From positions 2,834 through 18,067 of the forward strand of contig VXNE01000401.1 in NCBI GenBank assembly GCA_009840715.1: a stretch of DNA of 15,234 nt, read 5' to 3'. Both the position numbers and the translations under genes were made by a program. Below the pieces are notes generated by a model. It worked only from the letters and a program-made list of their open reading frames with translations, was not told the DNA's origin and searched no databases. This document shows, one piece after another, positions 1 to 8,650 of this stretch (its first letter is position 1; the number at the start of each line of letters is the position of its first letter). The DNA comes from Gammaproteobacteria bacterium (GTDB lineage Bacteria > Pseudomonadota > Gammaproteobacteria > Pseudomonadales > Azotimanducaceae).

Positions 1-2808
1 GCGTTGCGCTTTCGGGACCGCCAGCACGACCCCGATATCCTCCGCGAAGAGCGCCGCGAGGTCCATCTCGGCCACGTCGAGTCCGACCCGTCCCGCGAAC
101 GCCATCTCGAGGAGCGCCACGATGAGCCCGCCGTCGGAGCGGTCGTGGTAGGCGAGCACCCGGAATTCGCGCCGCGCGCGCTGCGCGAAGTCGAGGAGAT
201 CCTTGAGACCGCCGGGGTCGTCGACGTCCGGGACCGGAGTCCCAAGCTGCCCGTAGCACTGCGCCAGCGCGCTGCCGCCGAGACGGTGCTGACGCGCGAA
301 CGGGGGTTCGATCAGCACCAGCGCCGGGTAGGTTTCGTCGTCCAATACCGGGGTCAGCGTCCCGCGTGCGTCCGCCACGGGCGCGCAGGCGGTGACGTTG
401 AGCGTCACGGGCGAAACGACCTCGCGTTCGGCCCCGTCCGCGGTCCAGCGCGTGCGCATCGACAGGCTGTCCTTGCCGACCGGGACCGCGATGCCGAGCG
501 CCGGACACAACTCGAGCCCGACCGCCGCGACGGCATCGTGGAGGGCCTGGTCCTCGTCTCCGAAGCCGGCCGCCGCCATCCAGTTGGCCGACAGGACTAC
601 GCGCGACAGGGCCTCGATGGGCGCCGCCGCCAGGTTCGTCAGTGCTTCCGCCACGGCCATCCGCGCGGCGGCGGCCGGGTCCACCACCGCGAGCGGCGAC
701 CGCTCTCCCATCGCCATCGCCTCACCGGCGAAGCCGTCGTAGTCGGCGAGGGTGACGGCGACGTCGGCCACTGGAACCTGGAACGGCCCGACCATCTGGT
801 CCCGGGCCACGAGACCGGTGATGCTGCGATCGCCGATCGTGACGAGGAACTTCTTGGAGGCTACGGCGGGGAACCGGAGCACGCGCGCGAGGGCGTCCGG
901 GAGCGCCAGGCCTCCGAGATCGAGAGGCGCGGCTACGCGCTCGCGACGGGCGAACGACCGGTGCAACGCCGGCGGCTTGCCCAGCAGCGTCGCCAACGGC
1001 AGGTCCACCGGCACGTCGTCCAGGTGCCGGTCCGTGACCGTCAGGCGCGACTCGGCCTGCGCCGTGCCCACGACGGCGTACGGGCAACGCTCGCGCTCGC
1101 ATATCTCGCGGAACCGCGGCAGGTCCTCGTCCGCCACCGCCATGACGTAGCGTTCCTGGGCCTCGTTGCACCAGATCTCCATCGGCGACATGGCCCCGTC
1201 CGCGCTCGGCACGTCGCGCAGCTCGAAGCGCCCGCCCCGGCCCGCGTCGGCGACCAGTTCGGGCAGGGCGTTGCTGAGCCCGCCGGCGCCCACGTCGTGA
1301 ATCAGCCGGATCGGGTTGTCCGCCCCCAGCGCCCACCAACGGGCGATGACCTCCTGGCAGCGCCGCTGCATCTCCGCGTTGTCCCGCTGCACCGAGGCGA
1401 AGTCCAGGTCCGAGTCGCTTTCTCCGGACGCCATGCTCGAGGCGGCGCCGCCGCCGAGGCCGATCAGCATGGCCGGCCCGCCGAGCACGATGAGGCGCGC
1501 CCCGACCGGGACGTCCGCCGCGTCGACATGTTCCGCCCGAACGTTGCCTACACCGCCGGCGATCATCACGGGTTTGTGGTAACCCCAGTAGCAGCCCCCG
1601 GCGCCATCGGCCTTGGCCGCAGCCTCGAAGGTCCGGAAGTAGCCCCCGAGCGCCGGTCGGCCGTACTCGTTGTTGAAGGCCGCGGCTCCGATGGGCCCGT
1701 CCAGCATGATCTCCAGCGCGCTCACGATGCGTCCGGGTTTCCCGATGGCCAGCTCCCACGGTTGGGGGTCGCCGGGCACGCCGAGGTGCGATGTCGTGAA
1801 CCCGGCGAGTCCCGCCTTCGGCTTGGAGCCCCGTCCGACCGCGCCCTCGTCCCGGATCTCGCCGCCCGAGCCCGTCGCGGCCCCCGGATACGGCGCGATG
1901 GCGGTCGGATGGTTGTGCGTCTCGACCTTGATGAGGACATGCACGGGCTCGCGCACCGTCCCATAGACGTCGGTCTCCGCGTCGGCGAAGAAGCGGTTCG
2001 CGCGGCCCCCCTCGATGACCGCGGCGTTGTCCGAGTACGCCGACAGGATGCCGGCGCCGTTGATGCGCCGGTAGGTGTTGCGGATCATGCCGAACAGCGT
2101 GTGCTCCGACGCTGTGCCGTCCACGTCCCAGGTGGCGTTGAAGATCTTGTGACGACAGTGCTCCGAGTTGGCCTGCGCGAACATCATCAGCTCGATGTCC
2201 GTCGGCTCCCGGTCGAGGTCCGCGTACTGCCCCGCCAGGTACACGATCTCGTCCGGCGAAAGGGCCAGTCCCAGGCGGACGTTCGCCTCGCTCAGCGCCG
2301 CCTCGCTCCTCCCGGTGCGCACCACCGGCCGCGGCTGCCCCTCGGCGAAGATGTCGTCGAAGCGCTCCTCCACGCGCGCGACCTCCGTCATGCGATCGTG
2401 GAGGACGGCGACGAGCCCCGCATCGGCCCCGCCGTCCACGAACCAGCGGACGCCCCGTTCGACCCGCCGCACGCTGTCGAGACCGCAGCGGCGGAAGATG
2501 TCCGTCGCCTTGCTGGACCATGGCGAGATCGTCCCGGGCCGCGGCGTCACGGTGCACATGTGCGTACCGATGCGGGGCGCCAGCTCCTGGCGGGGACCGT
2601 ACTGGAGGAGTGCCGCCGCGACGCCGGCCTCGTCGGCGTCGAGCGCGCCGTCCACGTCGAGGAAGTGCACGAACTCCGCATAGACGCCGCGCACCGCCGG
2701 ATCGATCGCGCGTAGCGCGGACAGGCGTTTCGCGAGGCGGGCCGGGGTGTACGCCGGAGGACCCGCCAGGATCTGGATTCGGGCGTCTCTCTGGCTGGCG
2801 GCGGGCAC
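1..2808 (-). CDS. purL: Phosphoribosylformylglycinamidine synthase, long form (3' end outside window)
   Basis: Converts FGAR, glutamine and ATP to FGAM, the fourth step of de novo purine synthesis, in the cytosol. 936 codons are visible and read through the left edge. The family has about 1,300 residues, so the rest of the second synthase half and the C-terminal glutaminase domain are missing here. The N-terminal part matches the long form (AGPPAYTPARLAKRL near the start, then GVYAEFVHFLD, and ISPWSSKATDIFRRCG). The conserved motif NSEHCRH is at residues 214–220. EIRDEGAVGRGSKPKAG starts at residue 317, and VGKDSLSMR has its Lys at 779. The start is a GTG, because no in-frame ATG exists between it and the upstream gene. 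There is no clear Shine-Dalgarno sequence. It lies 7 nt after the tadA stop, as last visible gene of the guaB operon. A perfect TATAAT lies 6 nt upstream. Identity is very secure, the exact start less so. Confidence 0.97.
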   Translation of the reverse strand, partial: MPAASQRDARIQILAGPPAYTPARLAKRLSALRAIDPAVRGVYAEFVHFLDVDGALDADEAGVAAALLQYGPRQELAPRIGTHMCTVTPRPGTISPWSSKATDIFRRCGLDSVRRVERGVRWFVDGGADAGLVAVLHDRMTEVARVEERFDDIFAEGQPRPVVRTGRSEAALSEANVRLGLALSPDEIVYLAGQYADLDREPTDIELMMFAQANSEHCRHKIFNATWDVDGTASEHTLFGMIRNTYRRINGAGILSAYSDNAAVIEGGRANRFFADAETDVYGTVREPVHVLIKVETHNHPTAIAPYPGAATGSGGEIRDEGAVGRGSKPKAGLAGFTTSHLGVPGDPQPWELAIGKPGRIVSALEIMLDGPIGAAAFNNEYGRPALGGYFRTFEAAAKADGAGGCYWGYHKPVMIAGGVGNVRAEHVDAADVPVGARLIVLGGPAMLIGLGGGAASSMASGESDSDLDFASVQRDNAEMQRRCQEVIARWWALGADNPIRLIHDVGAGGLSNALPELVADAGRGGRFELRDVPSADGAMSPMEIWCNEAQERYVMAVADEDLPRFREICERERCPYAVVGTAQAESRLTVTDRHLDDVPVDLPLATLLGKPPALHRSFARRERVAAPLDLGGLALPDALARVLRFPAVASKKFLVTIGDRSITGLVARDQMVGPFQVPVADVAVTLADYDGFAGEAMAMGERSPLAVVDPAAAARMAVAEALTNLAAAPIEALSRVVLSANWMAAAGFGDEDQALHDAVAAVGLELCPALGIAVPVGKDSLSMRTRWTADGAEREVVSPVTLNVTACAPVADARGTLTPVLDDETYPALVLIEPPFARQHRLGGSALAQCYGQLGTPVPDVDDPGGLKDLLDFAQRARREFRVLAYHDRSDGGLIVALLEMAFAGRVGLDVAEMDLAALFAEDIGVVLAVPKAQR

Positions 2809-2814
2809 GGAACG

Positions 2815-2820
2815 ATTATA
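2815..2820 (-). promoter_or_regulatory. Possible internal -10 element before purL
   Basis: On the minus strand a perfect TATAAT sits exactly 6 nt before the purL GTG. Transcription from it would start at or next to the start codon, giving a leaderless mRNA. The hexamer contains the TAA stop codon of tadA, so it may be coincidence. The best upstream -35 match (TTCCGG, 16-nt spacer) is poor. Confidence 0.3.
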
Positions 2821-3259
2821 CGGAGCCGCGCCGCGACCGGAAGAAGGCGGAGAGGAGCGCACCGCACTCCTCCGCCAGCACGCCCCCGGTCACCGCCACG
2901 CGATGGTTGTACCGCGCGTCCGCGAAAAGGTCGGACGCCCCCGCTTTGGGTTCGGCCGCGCCGAACACGACGCGCGCCACACGCGCGTGGACGATCGCCC
3001 CCACGCACATTGTGCAAGGCTCGACCGTCACGTACAGCACCGTGCCGGGCAGGCGGTAGTTGCCCCGCGCGTCCGCCGCCGAGCGCAGCGCGCCGATCTC
3101 GGCATGGGCCGTCGGATCGCGAGTCGAGACCGGGGCGTTGCGTCCCGTCCCGATGACACGGCTGTCGGCGACCAGGACCGCCCCGACCGGGACCTCGCCC
3201 ACGGCCTGCGCGCGCCGTGCCTGTTCCAGCGCCTGCTCCATCCAGTACATGTCGTCCAT
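2816..3259 (-). CDS. tadA: tRNA-specific adenosine-34 deaminase
   Basis: Deaminates the wobble adenosine of tRNA-Arg(ACG) to inosine. The product has 147 residues, close to the usual size of bacterial TadA. The cytidine-deaminase fold signature is complete: zinc ligands His52 in HAE (with Glu54 as proton shuttle) and Cys82 and Cys85 in PCTMC. GEVPVGAVLV (21–30) and the segment DPTAHAEI are also typical. The C-terminal part has the usual LFADARYNHR-like region. The ATG start shares its A with the TGA stop of the upstream exporter gene (TGATG), so translation is probably coupled. The Shine-Dalgarno sequence is weak. purL follows 7 nt downstream; tadA and purL are also near neighbours in E. coli, though there a lytic transglycosylase gene lies between them. 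Confidence 0.96.
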   Translation of the reverse strand: MDDMYWMEQALEQARRAQAVGEVPVGAVLVADSRVIGTGRNAPVSTRDPTAHAEIGALRSAADARGNYRLPGTVLYVTVEPCTMCVGAIVHARVARVVFGAAEPKAGASDLFADARYNHRVAVTGGVLAEECGALLSAFFRSRRGSV

Positions 3260-4719
3260 CACGGAAGCTCGCGATGTGTCCCGGAAGTCTCTGCCATTTC
3301 CGCGTGTTCCACCAACTCTTGCGAGGGGCTGAGGGCTCCGCTGCTCACCGCTTTCCGCGGCAGGTGCTGGAGGAACAGGACCAGCGCGAGCACGCACGTC
3401 GCGCCCTCCGCCACGGGCAGCGCCACCACGAAGCCGTACCCGGAAAGCAGCCAGAACCCGATGGCCAGGAACGCCGCCGGCAGGATCAGGCTGCGGCACA
3501 GCGCCACGACGCCCGACTGGAAAGGGCGATGGATGGCCGTCAGGTACCCCGAGATCAGCATGTTGGCGCCCGCGAACAGGAACAGCGGCCAGACCCAGGC
3601 GACGAACTCCGTGGCCATCGCCACCATGTCGGCGCTGTCCCGGTCCTCGACGAAGAGCAGGATAAGGGGCTCGCTCGCGGTCAGCAGCACGGCCACGAAG
3701 GTGACGCCCAGCGCCGCGATCGTGCCCGCGGCCGTGCGCAGGAACGCGCGGATGCGATCCGCGTTCCGCGCGCCGAAGTTCTGCGAGACCATCACCTGGA
3801 TCGTGTCCGCGATGGCGAAGAACACCATGAAGCCGAGCATCATCACGTAGTTCACGACGGTGATCGCCGCGACCCCGTTCACCCCGGCGCGCTGGATCAG
3901 CATCCAGTTGAGCATCAGCGCGATGAGCCCCGCGGATACCTCGTTGATGAACTCCGAGATGCCGTTGTAGGCGGCCAGGAGCACTTCCCGCCACTGCCGC
4001 TGGCGGACGCTGAAACGCAGCCTCCGGCCCGGCTTGCCGAAGTACCGCAGCAACCAGAGCAGGGGCAGCGTCTGCGACAGGCCGGTGGCGAGGGCGGCGC
4101 CCGCCAGGCCCCACCCGAACACCCCGATGAACACGTAGTCGAGCGCGATGTTGACGAGCGAGCCGATGGTCAGCGCGGTGGCGACGAGGTTCGGAAAACC
4201 GTCCAGGCGCACGAAGAAGTACAGCGCGACGACGAGGAGTTGTGGAAACAGGAACGGCAGGATGATGCGGTAGTACTCGCTCATGAGCGGGAACAGCGCC
4301 TCGCCCGCGCCGAGCGCCGCGAACAGCGTCTCTTCCAGCACGAGTCCCACGAGGATCGCCCCCACCCCGTACATCGACACGAAGAGCAGGGTCTTGCTGA
4401 AGATGGCCGACGCCGCCGACGTATCGCCTTCCCCGAGGTACTTGCCGCCGCGTACGGCGCCGCCGATGGACAGCATCATGGCGACGCCGAACAGCAGCGT
4501 CGTGATGGGGATGATGAGATTCACCGCCGCCAGCGCGGCGACGCCGACGTAGTTGCCGATGAAGACGCCGTCCACCAGCGAGGCGGTCGTCATCGCGATG
4601 AGGCCGACCAGGGAGAGTCCCAGGTAGCGGAAGAAGGTCGGAACGACCGCGCCGTGCAGGGCGTGGTGGTCCTCGGCGGGGGAATCGCCGTCCGCGGGAG
4701 CCGCGACCGGGGGCGCCAT
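3259..4719 (-). CDS. MATE-family multidrug/metabolite exporter
   Basis: An integral inner-membrane antiporter of the MATE (MatE) family, normally exporting cationic drugs or metabolites against Na+ or H+. The product has 486 residues, a usual MATE length, with about twelve hydrophobic segments in two halves. The first half carries the signature SLVDGVFIGNYVGVAALAAV (47–66). This resembles the MepA/DinF-like branch (SLxDxxFIGxxLGxxALAAVNL), and GGKYLGEGD (91–99) follows. The second half has its own copy starting around AYNGISEFINEVSAGLIALM. The start is the ATG that shares its A with the hydrolase stop (TGATG). The longer open frame upstream is a shadow of the hydrolase gene. The substrate cannot be read from the sequence. 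Its place inside a purine operon allows, but does not prove, export of a nucleotide-related compound. Confidence 0.92.
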   Translation of the reverse strand: MAPPVAAPADGDSPAEDHHALHGAVVPTFFRYLGLSLVGLIAMTTASLVDGVFIGNYVGVAALAAVNLIIPITTLLFGVAMMLSIGGAVRGGKYLGEGDTSAASAIFSKTLLFVSMYGVGAILVGLVLEETLFAALGAGEALFPLMSEYYRIILPFLFPQLLVVALYFFVRLDGFPNLVATALTIGSLVNIALDYVFIGVFGWGLAGAALATGLSQTLPLLWLLRYFGKPGRRLRFSVRQRQWREVLLAAYNGISEFINEVSAGLIALMLNWMLIQRAGVNGVAAITVVNYVMMLGFMVFFAIADTIQVMVSQNFGARNADRIRAFLRTAAGTIAALGVTFVAVLLTASEPLILLFVEDRDSADMVAMATEFVAWVWPLFLFAGANMLISGYLTAIHRPFQSGVVALCRSLILPAAFLAIGFWLLSGYGFVVALPVAEGATCVLALVLFLQHLPRKAVSSGALSPSQELVEHAEMAETSGTHRELP

Positions 4720-5462
4720 CAATGCAGGCCCCCGGCAAACAGAAACTCGCGCACCGTCGTGTTCCAGGCTTCGGGCCGTTCCTGGTGAGGCGAGTGGCCG
4801 GCGCCGTGAATGACCGCCGTGCGCGCGTCCGGGATCCCCTGCTCCAGGCGCCTCGAACCTTCCACGATCCGCGAAGCGTCCCGTTCTCCGTACAGGACGA
4901 GCGATCGAGGCGCGATCGCACGTGCGCGATCCCTTGTCCCCCGCCACGCGAGCAGGCCCCCCCAGGTGCCCCGGAGGGCCGCGGCGGGCATCGACGCGGC
5001 GCGACGGGCCGCCGTCTGCGCGAGGTCCGCGGGGACGAAGGGCGCCGTCCCGCCGGGCCGGTCGTGGTCTCCGAACCAGTCGGTCGTGTCGCACAACACC
5101 AGGGACCGCACCCGGTCCGGGTGCCTGAGGGCAATCTCCTGTGCCACGGCTCCCCCGATGGAGTGACCCACCAGGTGGTAGTCCTCGAAGCCGGCGCAGT
5201 CGATCAGGCGTTCCGTGTCCTTCACGAGGCGTTCTACCGTGTACGCGCCCTCGTCCGCCGGCCCGTCGGACGCGCCGTGTCCGCGGTGGTCGAAGACGAG
5301 GACCCGGTGATCCGGCGCGAACTCGCGGACCTGGTGCGACCAGTCCTCCATCGCCCCCCCGTAGCCATGGACGAACACGATGGCGTCTCCGGCACCGCCG
5401 TGCCGCTCGTAGTGGATGCGCAGTCCGTCGACGATCGCGACCGGCCCGTCCGCTACTCCCAC
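4719..5462 (-). CDS. Alpha/beta-fold hydrolase
   Basis: A soluble alpha/beta hydrolase of 247 residues with no signal peptide, so probably cytosolic. The oxyanion-hole motif HGYGG is at 32–36. The nucleophile is Ser101 in the elbow GHSIGG, the likely acid is Asp195 in GERD, and the catalytic His is His223 in GAGHSPHQERPE. A short cap lies between about 125 and 180. The overall pattern is that of the broad esterase/epoxide hydrolase/MenH-like group, and the substrate is unknown. The start is a GTG lying inside the last codons of guaA (10-nt overlap). The stop TGA overlaps the exporter ATG by 1 nt. The pair hydrolase–exporter is thus tightly coupled and may act on the same compound (inference). 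It is an unusual resident between guaA and tadA. Confidence 0.9.
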   Translation of the reverse strand: MGVADGPVAIVDGLRIHYERHGGAGDAIVFVHGYGGAMEDWSHQVREFAPDHRVLVFDHRGHGASDGPADEGAYTVERLVKDTERLIDCAGFEDYHLVGHSIGGAVAQEIALRHPDRVRSLVLCDTTDWFGDHDRPGGTAPFVPADLAQTAARRAASMPAAALRGTWGGLLAWRGTRDRARAIAPRSLVLYGERDASRIVEGSRRLEQGIPDARTAVIHGAGHSPHQERPEAWNTTVREFLFAGGLH

Positions 5463-7066
5463 TCGATCGTCGCCGGCGGCTTGCTCGAGACATCGTAGAC
5501 CACCCGCGAGACGCCGGCGATCTCGTTCATGATGCGGCTCGATACCCGTCCCACCAGTTCGTACGGCAGCTCCGCCCAGCGCGCCGTCATGAAGTCCGTG
5601 GTCTCCACTGCCCGCAACGCGATCACGTGCTCGTAGCGCCGCGCGTCGCCCACGACGCCCACCGATGCCACCGGCAAGTAGACCGCGAAGGCCTGGCTTA
5701 CCCGGTCGTACCAGTCCGCGCGCCGCAGTTCCTCGAGAAAGATCGCATCGGCGCGGCGCAGGACGCCGAGGTACTCGCGCCGGACCTCGCCGAGCACCCG
5801 GACCGCGAGGCCGGGGCCCGGGAAGGGGTGGCGGTAGACGAGTTCGCGCGGCAGCCCTAGCGCCATGCCGACCTGGCGCACCTCGTCCTTGAACAGGTCC
5901 CGCAGCGGTTCGACGAGCGACAGGCGCATCCGCTCCGGGAGCCCACCGACGTTGTGGTGCGACTTGATGACGTGGGCCTTGCCGTACTTCGAGGCCGCGG
6001 ACTCGATGACATCGGGGTAGATCGTCCCCTGGCCGAGCCAGCGCACGTCCGGGAGCCGCTCCGCAGTGCGCTGGAAGACGTCGATGAAGGTCGCGCCGAT
6101 GGTCTTCCGCTTCGTCTCCGGCTCGTCCTGGCCCGCGAGGGCTGCCAGGAACTCCTCGGCGGCGTCCACGGTATGGAGGTCGAGGTTGAGCGCGTTGCCG
6201 CCGCTCGCGAACGCAGCCTCCACCTCTTCGCGTTCGTTGAGTCGCAGCAGACCGTTATCGACGAAGACGCAGGTGAGACGGTCGCCGATCGCCCGGGAGA
6301 GGAGCGCGGCGGCGACGCTCGAGTCCACTCCGCCCGAGAGCCCGAGCACCACCCGGTCGTTCCCCACCTGGGCACGGACCGCGGCGATGGCCTCCTCCGC
6401 GATGTGCCCGGGCGTCCAGGACCCCGCGCACCCGCAGATCCCGCGCGCGAAACGCCGCACGAGGTCCGTGCCCCGGGACGTGTGGGTTACCTCCGGGTGG
6501 AACTGCACGCCGAAGAGCCGCCTTGCGGGGTCTGCCATCGCGGCAACCGGGGCGCTACCGGTCCGGGCAGTCACGGCGAACCCCGGAGGCACCGCCGTCA
6601 CCTTGTCCCCGTGGCTCATCCAGACCGGCAAGCGGCCGCCGTCCGTCAGGCCGTCGAAGAGCGCGTCGCCAGGCTCGGCCTCGATCTCCGCGTGACCGAA
6701 CTCGCGATGCGAAGAAGCCTCCACCGCTCCGCCGAGCTGGGCGGCCATGGCGTGCATGCCGTAGCAGATGCCGAGCACCGGCACGCCGGCGGCGAACACC
6801 TGGTCGGGAATCCGCGGGGTCGAGCCTTCCGTGACCGTTTCCGGCCCGCCGGAAAGGATGATCCCCCGCGGGGCGAACTCGGCGACGAAGCCCTCGGGCA
6901 CGTCGAACGGATGGATCTCGCAGTAGACGCCGACCTCGCGGACCCGGCGGGCGATGAGCTGCGTGTACTGCGACCCGAAGTCGATGACGAGCAGGCGCTG
7001 CGCGCGTGCTTCGGCTACGGCCCGGTCGGCACGCCCGTCGACGGCCGCCGCGCTGTCGTCACGCAC
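5453..7066 (-). CDS. guaA: GMP synthase (glutamine-hydrolysing)
   Basis: Aminates XMP to GMP with glutamine and ATP. The product has 537 residues (E. coli has 525), the difference being an N-terminal tail of about 20 residues. The glutamine amidotransferase domain starts at LLVIDFGSQYTQLIARRVRE (25–44). Its catalytic triad is Cys101 (GICYGMH), His190 and Glu192 (QFHPE). The ATP pyrophosphatase domain has the PP-loop LGLSGGVDSS (241–250). The C-terminal dimerisation domain ends in the family's conserved PATIEWE. The start is a GTG with a good Shine-Dalgarno sequence GGGGAGG 10 nt upstream. It lies 59 nt downstream of guaB, the classical guaBA pair, and its last 10 nt overlap the hydrolase gene. 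Confidence 0.98.
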   Translation of the reverse strand: MRDDSAAAVDGRADRAVAEARAQRLLVIDFGSQYTQLIARRVREVGVYCEIHPFDVPEGFVAEFAPRGIILSGGPETVTEGSTPRIPDQVFAAGVPVLGICYGMHAMAAQLGGAVEASSHREFGHAEIEAEPGDALFDGLTDGGRLPVWMSHGDKVTAVPPGFAVTARTGSAPVAAMADPARRLFGVQFHPEVTHTSRGTDLVRRFARGICGCAGSWTPGHIAEEAIAAVRAQVGNDRVVLGLSGGVDSSVAAALLSRAIGDRLTCVFVDNGLLRLNEREEVEAAFASGGNALNLDLHTVDAAEEFLAALAGQDEPETKRKTIGATFIDVFQRTAERLPDVRWLGQGTIYPDVIESAASKYGKAHVIKSHHNVGGLPERMRLSLVEPLRDLFKDEVRQVGMALGLPRELVYRHPFPGPGLAVRVLGEVRREYLGVLRRADAIFLEELRRADWYDRVSQAFAVYLPVASVGVVGDARRYEHVIALRAVETTDFMTARWAELPYELVGRVSSRIMNEIAGVSRVVYDVSSKPPATIEWE

Positions 7067-7076
7067 AGGAGTCGAG

Positions 7077-7083
7077 CCTCCCC
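7077..7083 (-). promoter_or_regulatory. Ribosome binding site of guaA
   Basis: GGGGAGG on the minus strand, 10 nt before the GTG at 7066. It supports that GTG as the guaA start although it adds about 20 residues before the amidotransferase domain. Confidence 0.6.
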
Positions 7084-7125
7084 ATCAGAATCTCCAGGTC
7101 GCGGGGCACGTCGCGCGCGTCGGGC

Positions 7126-8595
7126 CTACTCCAGCGGGTAGTTGGGCGGTTCCTTGGTCATCGCGACATCGTGCACGTGGCTTTCCGCGAGACTCGCGCC
7201 GGAAATCTTCACGAACTTCGGGCCCGTCCGCATCGTCTCGATGTCCGCGGACCCGGTGTAGCCCATCGACGCCCGGAGCCCGCCCATGAGCTGGTGCACG
7301 ATCGGGCTCGCCGGGCCCCGGTACGGGACGCGACCCTCGATGCCCTCCGGGACGAGCTTGCCGTTGTCGCCCTCGGGCTCCTGGAAGTAGCGGTCGCTCG
7401 ACCCGAAGCGTTCGCCCATGGCGCCGAGAGATCCCATCCCCCGATAGGACTTGTAGGTGCGGCCCTGGTAGAGCTCCACTTCGCCTGGCGCCTCGTCGGT
7501 GCCGGCCAGCAGCGATCCGACCATCACCACGCTCGCCCCGGCGCCGATCGCCTTGGCGATGTCGCCCGAAAAGCGGATGCCGCCGTCGGCGACCACCGGT
7601 ACGTCCGACTCGGAGGCTTTCTGCGACACGTCCGCCACGGCCGTGATCTGCGGGACCCCGGTGCCCGAGACGACGCGGGTCGTGCAAATGCTGCCCGGCC
7701 CGATCCCGACCTTGATCGCATCGACACCCGCGTCGATCAGCGCCTCGGCCCCTTCCGGCGTCGCGACGTTGCCCCCGACCACCGGCATGCCGGGGTACTT
7801 CTGCTTGATCCAACTGATACGGTCGAGCACGCGCCGCGAGTGGCCGTGCGCCGTGTCCACGACGATCACGTCGGCGCCCGCCTCCACCAGCGCGGCCACG
7901 CGGTCGTCCGTGTCCTCGCTCGTCCCCACGCTCGCCCCGACCCGCAACTGGCCCTGGTCATCCTTGCACGCGTTCGGGAACTGCTGGGCCTTGGTGATGT
8001 CCTTGACGGTCACCATGCCCGTCAGGCGGAAGTCCTCGTCCGTGATCAGTACCTTCTCGATGCGGTGCCGGTGCAGCAGGTCCGTGATCTCCGAGAAGGT
8101 CGCGCCCTCGCGGGCCGTGACGAGACGTTCCTTGGGCGTCATCACCTCGGAGATCCGCGCATCGAGACGCTCCTCGAAACGGATGTCGCGGCTCGTGACG
8201 ATGCCGACCAGTTCGTCGCCGCGCACCACGGGAACGCCCGAGATCCGGTGCTCCATCGTCAGTTCGAGGAGTTCCCGCACCGTACGGTCGGGCGCGATCG
8301 TGATCGGGTCGCGGATGATGCCGCTCTCATACTTCTTCACGGCACGGACTTCGCGCGCCTGGGCCTCGAGCGCCATGTTCTTGTGCACGATGCCGATCCC
8401 GCCTTCCTGGGCCATGGCGATGGCGAGACGGCCCTCGGTGACCGTGTCCATGGCCGCGGACATGAGCGGAATGTTGAGCGCGATGTCCCGCGTCAGGCGC
8501 GTGTGGAGATCGACTTCGGAAGGCAGGACGTGCGAGTAGGCGGGGAGCAGGAGAACGTCGTCGAAGGTGAGCGCTTCCTGGGCGATTCGCAGCAT
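7126..8595 (-). CDS. guaB: Inosine-5'-monophosphate dehydrogenase
   Basis: Oxidises IMP to XMP with NAD+, the committed step to guanine nucleotides. The product has 489 residues, the standard length for bacterial IMPDH. It starts MLRIAQEALTFDDVLLLPAY, almost the same as E. coli GuaB, which fixes the ATG even though the frame stays open for 21 more codons upstream. The (beta/alpha)8 barrel is interrupted by two CBS domains at about 95–205. The catalytic Cys304 lies in GIGPGSICTTR, followed by ADGGIRFSGDIAKAI (337–350) and the flap region YKSYRGMGSLGAM (381–393). The C-terminal segment HVHDVAMTKEPPNY is also typical. It is the first gene of the minus-strand operon, behind a clear promoter. In E. 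coli its upstream neighbour is the divergent xseA; here about 5.2 kb of accessory DNA lies between them. Confidence 0.99.
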   Translation of the reverse strand: MLRIAQEALTFDDVLLLPAYSHVLPSEVDLHTRLTRDIALNIPLMSAAMDTVTEGRLAIAMAQEGGIGIVHKNMALEAQAREVRAVKKYESGIIRDPITIAPDRTVRELLELTMEHRISGVPVVRGDELVGIVTSRDIRFEERLDARISEVMTPKERLVTAREGATFSEITDLLHRHRIEKVLITDEDFRLTGMVTVKDITKAQQFPNACKDDQGQLRVGASVGTSEDTDDRVAALVEAGADVIVVDTAHGHSRRVLDRISWIKQKYPGMPVVGGNVATPEGAEALIDAGVDAIKVGIGPGSICTTRVVSGTGVPQITAVADVSQKASESDVPVVADGGIRFSGDIAKAIGAGASVVMVGSLLAGTDEAPGEVELYQGRTYKSYRGMGSLGAMGERFGSSDRYFQEPEGDNGKLVPEGIEGRVPYRGPASPIVHQLMGGLRASMGYTGSADIETMRTGPKFVKISGASLAESHVHDVAMTKEPPNYPLE

Positions 8596-8620
8596 GAGGC
8601 ACCCGCTGGGACAAAAGCAG

Positions 8621-8649
8621 ATTTTACGAGCGTCGCGCGGGTGTGTAAA
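8621..8649 (-). promoter_or_regulatory. Sigma70-like promoter of guaB operon
   Basis: On the minus strand, -35 TTTACA (8644–8649), a 17-nt spacer and -10 TAAAAT (8621–8626). Each hexamer matches the consensus at five of six positions. Transcription would start near 8614, about 20 nt before the guaB ATG. It stands out as an AT-rich patch in GC-rich surroundings. Confidence 0.75.
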
Positions 8650-8650
8650 C

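Noticed and set aside
4..2715. 903-codon open frame on the plus strand opposite purL
   Set aside because: Arg/His/Asp-rich low-quality protein lying exactly antisense to an intact, highly conserved purL. Long antisense frames are expected in DNA this GC-rich.
3217..4788. 523-codon plus-strand frame, rich in His, Arg, Glu and Gln
   Set aside because: It is antisense to the MATE exporter. Its composition is the usual mirror of hydrophobic codons, and it shows no domain motif.
4720..5493. Extension of the exporter frame upstream of 4719
   Set aside because: It is an out-of-frame shadow of the hydrolase gene, Arg/Gly-rich, with no MATE similarity.
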